Positions 59,021 through 64,000 of a stretch of DNA of 64,000 bases are shown here, piece after piece. The notes under the pieces were generated by a model. That model was given only the letters and a program-made list of their open reading frames with translations, did not search any database and was not told the DNA's origin. The first letter of the stretch is position 1, and the number at the start of each line of letters is the position of its first letter. Source of the stretch: Wyeomyia smithii (Eukaryota > Arthropoda > Insecta > Diptera > Culicidae); assembly GCF_029784165.1 (NCBI RefSeq), contig NC_073696.1, forward strand, positions 174,520,912 through 174,584,911, given 5' to 3'. The position numbers and the translations under genes are program-made.

Positions 59021-59375
59021 ACTCTGGATCGGGAGTGTACAAGGTAATGCGGTTAATTATAATTAACAAATTAGTCATTTGTGTTTTCCATCCGCCACCA
59101 AATAACTTGGTTTTTCAATTATCGAAACTTACGGAATGTTTTAATTTAGTTAAAACACTCATTCTCTTTTTGAAAGATGTTATTTTATTACTTATACAAT
59201 TCTTGGTACCTGGAACGGTTCTTGGTACCTGAACCGGTTCAGGTTCATCTAGTCTTTAATAGATGTCGCTGCGGTAGTTTTGCGTTCTCTCAGTTTTATT
59301 TCCGCCACGTATAACTGCGAACCGGTTTTTGGTACCTGGCAGCGAATCGGTTTTTGGTACCTAGCTTGACGCCAG
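59021..59375. other. Spacer with GGTACC-rich motifs
   Basis: Contains repeated CTTGGTACCTG and AACCGGTTTTTGGTACCT. One of these (TTTTTGGTACCTAGCTTGA) is the inverted match of 32498-32520 on the left side. No gene. Confidence 0.45.
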
Positions 59376-60420
59376 TGTTAGTTATTTGTTAAAATTATGA
59401 GTTCGATGAGCAGGTGAAGATTAGTGTTTTTTTTTTAAATTTATTTGTGATGAAAGAAAAGTAAGTGAATTGAAATAAAACTTGAACCTAATCTTACATT
59501 TATCTTTTACTGACTATAATTGAGAATTGCAACGATTTTTTCGGAACTTATTCGACATATTTTGTAATGTTTACACATTAGTAAGCCTATGTACAGGGGA
59601 CAAAATAAGTAGTATAGGCAAGTGCCGGTAGGCATGACAAACCTGCTAATTTTTGGATGAATTTGATGATTGGTTACCTGATAAAAATGCTTATTTGCAT
59701 CATTGGCATAGATGAAAAAACTATTTCTAAAGTGAATGTTTCATCAAGATCGGGAATCGGTAAAGAGCTCATTGAGAAACGGCTATTTCTCATCCGGAAA
59801 TTCCCAGAGGAACCTGTATCAGGGGATATTTACATTTCTGCATAAAAATATAGCATGAGACAACTCCATCTTCAGAATTTTCCATCAGGAATCTTTCATA
59901 TCAGGCATATTTTTTAATATAACCTGGATGCATCGAAGGAACTCGTAGTTGGAGAATTTACATATCTGCAATAAAATATAGCATGCGACACCTCTATCTT
60001 CAGGATTGCTCTTCAGGAATCATCCAAAAGACATATTTCTGAACACAGACGGCATTGGCCACTACCGGAACAATCCATATGCCCCGGAGGAACCCTGAAT
60101 GGAGAAATTACATTTTTGCATTGAATATAGCGTGCGACACCTATCTTCTGGAATATTCTTAGAGACATATTTTTGAACATATGCTTCAATGTCGTTTAAC
60201 GCACACCTATCCCATCGTGCAGAAGGTTTGCGAAAAACATAAAATAAGTACAAGTCGGACTCGATTATCCGGAGTATTAAAAACATTTCGCTCCGGATAA
60301 TCACAATCTTTCATTTAGAACAGTGAGTTCTCTATTATAATATTGTAAACAATACATGTGCCGACGAAAAGAATTAAATATTGTCTTTAGACTGTTTGTT
60401 CGGCGTTTGTTGTACAAATA

Positions 60421-61400
60421 CACTACCCGTCATAAGTTTGGAATCGCTTTACTGAGTATTGCAACTCCCAGTTTGAATATTGCAACACCCCGAAAAGCAT
60501 CACTTGATATGGGCAGATTAATGCAAATCTACCTCTTGATCCTGGAAACCTAGAGAGCTGGGGTCTTCAGTAAAGTTGTTCAAGGGGTCAAGGACTTGTG
60601 ATTGGATGAGAGTATAGTTCGGAATTCTGCCACAACGCAGCGCTAGTGTGCATGAAGTTTTGAGTGTTTTGAACGCTAATTAGCACAATAATCCCACCAT
60701 TTAGAGAGTTGCGATTTTCAGCAAAGTTACTCGAGAGGTCAAGGGCTTGTAATTGGCGGACGGTATTGTGCGGAATTCAGCCGCAACGCAGCGGTAGTGT
60801 GCATGTAGTTTTGAGCGTTTCGAATTTAGTTTAGCTCAACAATCACATCATTTACACTAATTGTTTACACATGACGAGGTCAAACTAATTTGAATGTTGA
60901 CAATTTGATTACCACACACAATACGTAGGCTTGTGTGTGTTTATCCTCAAGAAGAGCTTTCATTTAAGGAGGTTATAACATATTTCTGGGTAGTAAAATT
61001 CGCGCGATAAGTTGAAGTTTGAATACGAAGAGCCACATGTACCCTAACGCCGCATAGTGAGGTGATTCAGTACTAAATTGTCTACTATGTAGAAGCCTTG
61101 AGCATCCTGAACAAGTTTGCTGAACACCGCAACTCTCTAGCAGGTCAAAATCGTGAGATTAGTTGAGTTTGAAATACGACAAATTGTGTGCCCACTAGCA
61201 CCACGTAGCGGTAAAATTTCACACTGAATTTGCCACCATACAGTAGCCTTTGACCTTCTGAACAAGTTTGCTGAAAACCGCAATTTTCTTGGTAGTCAAA
61301 AACACGAGATATCCGCCTATTCCAGGTGATGCTAAACTTTTCGGGAGGTGTAGCAATATTCAAACTGGGTGTTGCAATACTGCAATGTTGTGTATACGTA
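60421..61400. repeat. Inner inverted-repeat sequence in the fold-back loop
   Basis: CACTACCCGTCATAAGTTTG, then CCCAGTTTGAATATTGCAAC at 60470-60490, is mirrored at 61345-61375 (AATATTCAAACTGGGTGTTG). Between them are several related pieces around GAACAAGTTTGCTGAA and CGCAACTCTCTAG. The left motif resembles a Tc1/mariner terminus. Borders are unclear. Confidence 0.5.
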
Positions 61401-61600
61401 ATAAATTATATTATATTATTGATTATCTCAAAGATGTAAAAACGAAATGAAATACACTAAAACTACTATTAGAAAGACAGTTTTTGCCTCAAGAAATTAG
61501 AAGAAACATTTTCCTGGTGGGCTACTTTGCGGATTTCAGGTCGTTATTGATTTTGCTTGATGAGTTTCGGTTCATAACCCGGGAGTATCCGGAACACAAC

Positions 61601-61737
61601 CAGGGCCGGCGTCACATTATTTTCCCGAGTGGGTAGTAAGCAATGGAGGGGGATAATTCCGTGTGGGTAAGTACCCACAGAGACGTTTTCCGTAGGGGTA
61701 CTACTACCCACACTGCCCACATCAACCGCCGGCCCTG
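61601..61737. mobile_element. hAT-type MITE, complete
   Basis: A 137-bp element with CAGGGCCGGCG and CGCCGGCCCTG termini (the right end reads ACCGCCGGCCCTG). It is flanked by the perfect 8-bp duplication AACACAAC (61593-61600 and 61738-61745). The interior has mirrored GGGTAGTA/TACTACCC motifs. Confidence 0.94.
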
Positions 61738-62670
61738 AACACAACCGGGATAGGCCTGCTTGTGATTCTAAGTACCTTCTGCATTGATCATGGCCATTAT
61801 ATTACAGGAATATGTTTCGGGCATAAATCCGAAATCGGTTGACCAACAGCTGTTGTCCTCATCGGTAACAAAAATATATAATATGTACCTTGCTTTTGAA
61901 GGTTGTTGAGTAAGAATTGGTTGAAAGAACAACGAGAAAACTGCCAAATACGAACTGCCTAAACAGAACGGGGCTTGTACCGTTACTACGACCCGGAAGA
62001 CAAAAGTATGTTATGGAAACATGTCTTTTGGATAATTCCTGAAGAGCAATCCTGAAGATAAAGGTTTCGCATGCTATATTTTATTGCAGATATGTGAATT
62101 CTCCAACTACGAGTTCCTTCGATGCATCCAGGTTATATTGAAAAATATGCCTGATATGAAAGGTTTCTTATGGAAAATCCTGAAGATGGAGTTGTCTCAT
62201 GCTATATTTTTATGCAGAAATGTAAATGTCCCCTGATACAGGTTCCTCTGGGAATTTCCGGATGAGAAATAGCCATTTCTCAATGAGCTCTTTACCGATT
62301 TCCGATCTTGATGAAACATTCACTTGAGAAATAGTTTTTTCATCTATGCCAATGATGCAAATAAACATTTTTATCAAGTAACCAATTATCAAATTCATCC
62401 AAAAATTAGCAGGTTTGTCATGCCTACCGGCACTTGCCTATACTACTTATTTTGACCCCTGTACATAGGCTTACTAATGTGTAAACATTCAAAATATGTC
62501 GAATAAGTTCCGAAAAAATCGTTGCAATTCTCAATTATAGTCAGTAAAATAAAAAATGTAAGATGAGGTTCAAGTTTTATTTCAATTCACTTACTTTTCT
62601 TTCATCACAAATAAATTTAAAAAAAAAAACACTAATCTTCACCTGCTCATCGAACTCATAATTTTAACAA

Positions 62671-63658
62671 ATAACTAACAAAGATACTCATCTTAATACT
62701 ACTCACAATCAGCTGACAGCAAATACCTGTAAAAATATAGAACGACATATTAGTATCCGGTGAAAGCCATATATTCACACAAACCTACCGCTGAATAGCA
62801 GTAATGCCTTGCTTTGCTAGCACCAGCGATTCAACATCATCCAGCGGTGGTGGACGTCGGAATTCTAATAATAATTTGTCCAATCGTAAGCATACCAATC
62901 TGGGTGCAATAGTTACTTTCTGAGCACTTCTGCAAATCAATACTTCCGATCGGAGGCTTGTATTTTTCATCATCAGGATAGGTCCAATAGCGAAGGAGAT
63001 GCCCATGCAGTCGGTACCAGCGCCGATGCCGTGCTCCGAACCCGGATTCATCCTCGAACATCGTCGGTAGCTTCCAGAGGACGACTGGATTTAGTGTCCA
63101 ATTTGTTCGCTGGTTTTCCTACGTGATTCCTGCTGATTCAGCATCACCAAACAAACACTACGCGAACACGACAAAAACGCCGTATGACTATATTCCTCCG
63201 GAGAGGCACGAACGGCCAAGTTTTTTTTCACTTGCACTGGAACTATTTCTAACAAACGAAACACTGATTCATTAAAAACAAGTTCCTAGCGCACGATCAA
63301 AACAAAACTTCTTTTTTTCCTTTCCGTTCCCGTTGGTCGAAATTTGACATCGCCAAGCAGCGTTGTCGGTGCTAATAATGTTTTGACTGGCTGTCGTGTG
63401 TGCCAATAAGAGAAGCACACATTTTTATTCGATAAGTCTCTATATGTAACTTTGTGTAGGTGTGAAGAGGCACGTTTGCCTTTGCCATGTCAATGACAGC
63501 AGTCGCCAACCGTTGGGAACGGTTGGCGGCAAAAATAGAAATAATTCTATTTTTTACAACAACAACAACAAGCGACAGTCGACCGCTGTGCTCTGATTGG
63601 TCGAAAAGGAACGGAACGGTAGCGGTCAACCGCTACAACGGTCAGTCTGATACAGGCT
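62671..63658 (-). repeat. Right terminal inverted repeat of the 32-kb unit
   Basis: Reverse complement of 31500-32485, with scattered substitutions and a few indels (for example one more GTT unit in the GTTGTT run). It ends AGTCTGATACAGGCT followed by the TAA duplication. Confidence 0.9.
62705..63061 (-). pseudogene. Captured anillin-type PH-domain fragment, right copy
   Basis: Minus-strand equivalent of 32095-32452. The first frame reads MFEDESGFGARHRRWYRLHG and later YPDDEKYKPPIGSIDLQKC without the stop seen in the left copy. The second frame (QKVTIAPRLVC, KLLLEFRRPPPLDDVES) follows after the same frameshift near 62925. The intron is 62727-62788, again 62 bp with GTAGGT...TTTACAG, and the short next exon encodes YLLSAD. 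Substitutions relative to the left copy occur in both coding and non-coding parts, so neither copy appears to be under coding constraint. Confidence 0.85.
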
Positions 63659-63700
63659 TAACGGTCCGTTAGCCAACAAAGTAAAGTAAGTAAGTAAGGT
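63659..63700 (+). mobile_element. 3' tail of the split RTE LINE
   Basis: TAA duplication, then CGGTCCGTTAGCCAAC and AAAGTAAAGTAAGTAAGTAAG, a short-tandem tail typical of RTE elements. It is the missing end of the element broken at 31499. Confidence 0.7.
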
Positions 63701-63847
63701 GGCCTTTTTTGCTCGACAGATTTTGATTTGCCGGTAACTTTTTCAGTCTTTGGTCGGTTCTAACGAGCCATATCGAGTTGGAAGACATGTGAAGACATTT
63801 TTTTATTAATACGTGAAGACATTTAGAAAAATGACCTGGCATCTCTG

Positions 63848-64000
63848 CTCCTAACATTATCACTTTGTTTATTTACATTGCTCGATTGGTACCCTTGTTT
63901 GACGTTAAATTGGTTTCTTTGGTTTCAACTTTGTGCGACTCTATATTATAAACAAAGACTCTGCTGTTCAAAACAGAGTCTATGTTTATAATATAGAGTC
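63848..64000. repeat. Repeat E, fourth part, with terminal palindrome
   Basis: Resumes at CTCCTAACATTATCAC and matches 18888-19000 (TTTATTTACATTGCTCGATT, TTTCTTTGGTTTCAACTTTG). The last 63 bp form a hairpin: GACTCTATATTATAAACA, then AGACTCTG, pairs with CAGAGTCT, then ATGTTTATAATATAGAGTC, around CTGTTCAAAA. The window ends inside the repeat. Confidence 0.75.

Larger units (their letters stand above)
59376..62680. repeat. 3.3-kb fold-back structure
   Basis: The left arm (59376 to about 60046) is the inverted copy of about 62005-62680, with ~2 kb between. Shared blocks include GTTAGTTATTTGTTAAAATT, ATGAGTTCGATGAGCAGGTG, AATGTTTCATCAAGATCGG and ATGCATCGAAGGAACTCGTA. The right arm runs directly into the right terminal repeat of the 32-kb unit. 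It could be an independent TIR element or an inverted duplication made in place. No transposase recognised. Confidence 0.8.
31500..63658. mobile_element. 32-kb unit with ~1-kb terminal inverted repeats and captured gene fragment
   Basis: Starts AGCCTGTATCAGACT and ends AGTCTGATACAGGCT, with TAA duplicated at 31497-31499 and 63659-63661. Both flanks belong to one RTE LINE, which becomes continuous when the unit is removed. The inverted repeats run about 31500-32485 and 62671-63658 with very high identity. The interior contains ~176-bp satellite arrays in opposite orientations, a ~120-bp tandem repeat, and nested transposons. A 3-bp TAA duplication suits the PIF/Harbinger superfamily, but the termini are not ones I can assign and no transposase was found. 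The original insertion may have been much smaller, with the arrays expanding later. Confidence 0.8.
29577..63847. mobile_element. hAT-like terminal pair 34 kb apart
   Basis: Left end CAGCGATGCCAG, right end CTGGCATCTCTG (11 of 12 bases match as inverted repeats). Perfect flanking CTCCTAAC is at 29569-29576 and 63848-63855. Both ends carry sub-terminal GAAGACAT/ATGTCTTC motifs. Repeat E continues seamlessly across the duplication. The simplest reading is a short hAT MITE (tens of bases left, about 150 bases right) later split by an RTE LINE and everything nested in it, rather than a 34-kb transposon moved as one unit. Confidence 0.85.

Noticed and set aside
29577..63847. Giant 34-kb hAT cargo transposon as the main call
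   Set aside because: The ends resemble a short MITE and the content is explained by later nested insertions. One copy cannot show movement as a unit.

Overview
This is eukaryotic nuclear DNA. The best fit is a culicine mosquito with a large, repeat-rich genome (Aedes-like). The evidence is an insect-type cyclin C gene with one 51-bp intron, a tRNA-derived SINE with a mosquito-style tail, R1, RTE and jockey-like non-LTR elements, a Penelope-like element, a Ty3/gypsy element, and many MITEs (short non-autonomous DNA transposons) with intact target-site duplications (TSDs). The species call is inference from family resemblance.

Host genes are few. A compact three-exon gene of unknown function lies at 4231-5289 (minus, 171 aa predicted). 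Cyclin C (CycC) lies at 15007-15855 (plus, 265 aa). Around them, from 1 to about 18.2 kb, are a decayed jockey/CR1-like LINE (540-2450), fold-back and TIR MITEs, two related perfect hairpins near 10 kb, a SINE nested in a MITE at 12 kb, and a Penelope-like remnant whose GIY-YIG domain is tandemly duplicated in frame.

From 18.2 kb to the end, one host repeat (called E here) has been opened three times. A gypsy element (about 19034-27710, minus, with one frameshift and two nonsense codons) interrupts it. A 986-bp hAT MITE (28087-29072, TSD CTTGAAAA) interrupts it again. The third is a hAT-like pair of ends 34 kb apart (29577-63847, TSD CTCCTAAC). Inside those ends sits an RTE-type LINE, and inside the LINE sits a 32,159-bp unit (31500-63658) with about 1-kb terminal inverted repeats and a TAA duplication. 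This unit is the most striking object in the window. Each terminal repeat carries a captured piece of an anillin-type PH-domain gene with its 62-bp intron retained. The interior holds long arrays of a ~176-bp satellite, in one orientation on the left (35.3-45.7 kb) and the opposite orientation on the right (53.1-59.0 kb). A 3'-truncated R1 element, itself split by a 1,884-bp solo LTR, lies at the orientation switch. A second solo LTR (1,304 bp), a Harbinger-type MITE, two hAT MITEs, a second tandem repeat (~120 bp) and a 3.3-kb fold-back structure are nested within.

Almost all coding capacity outside the two host genes is dead transposon sequence. No transposase gene that could move the 32-kb unit was found. 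No tRNA, rRNA or CRISPR array was recognised.
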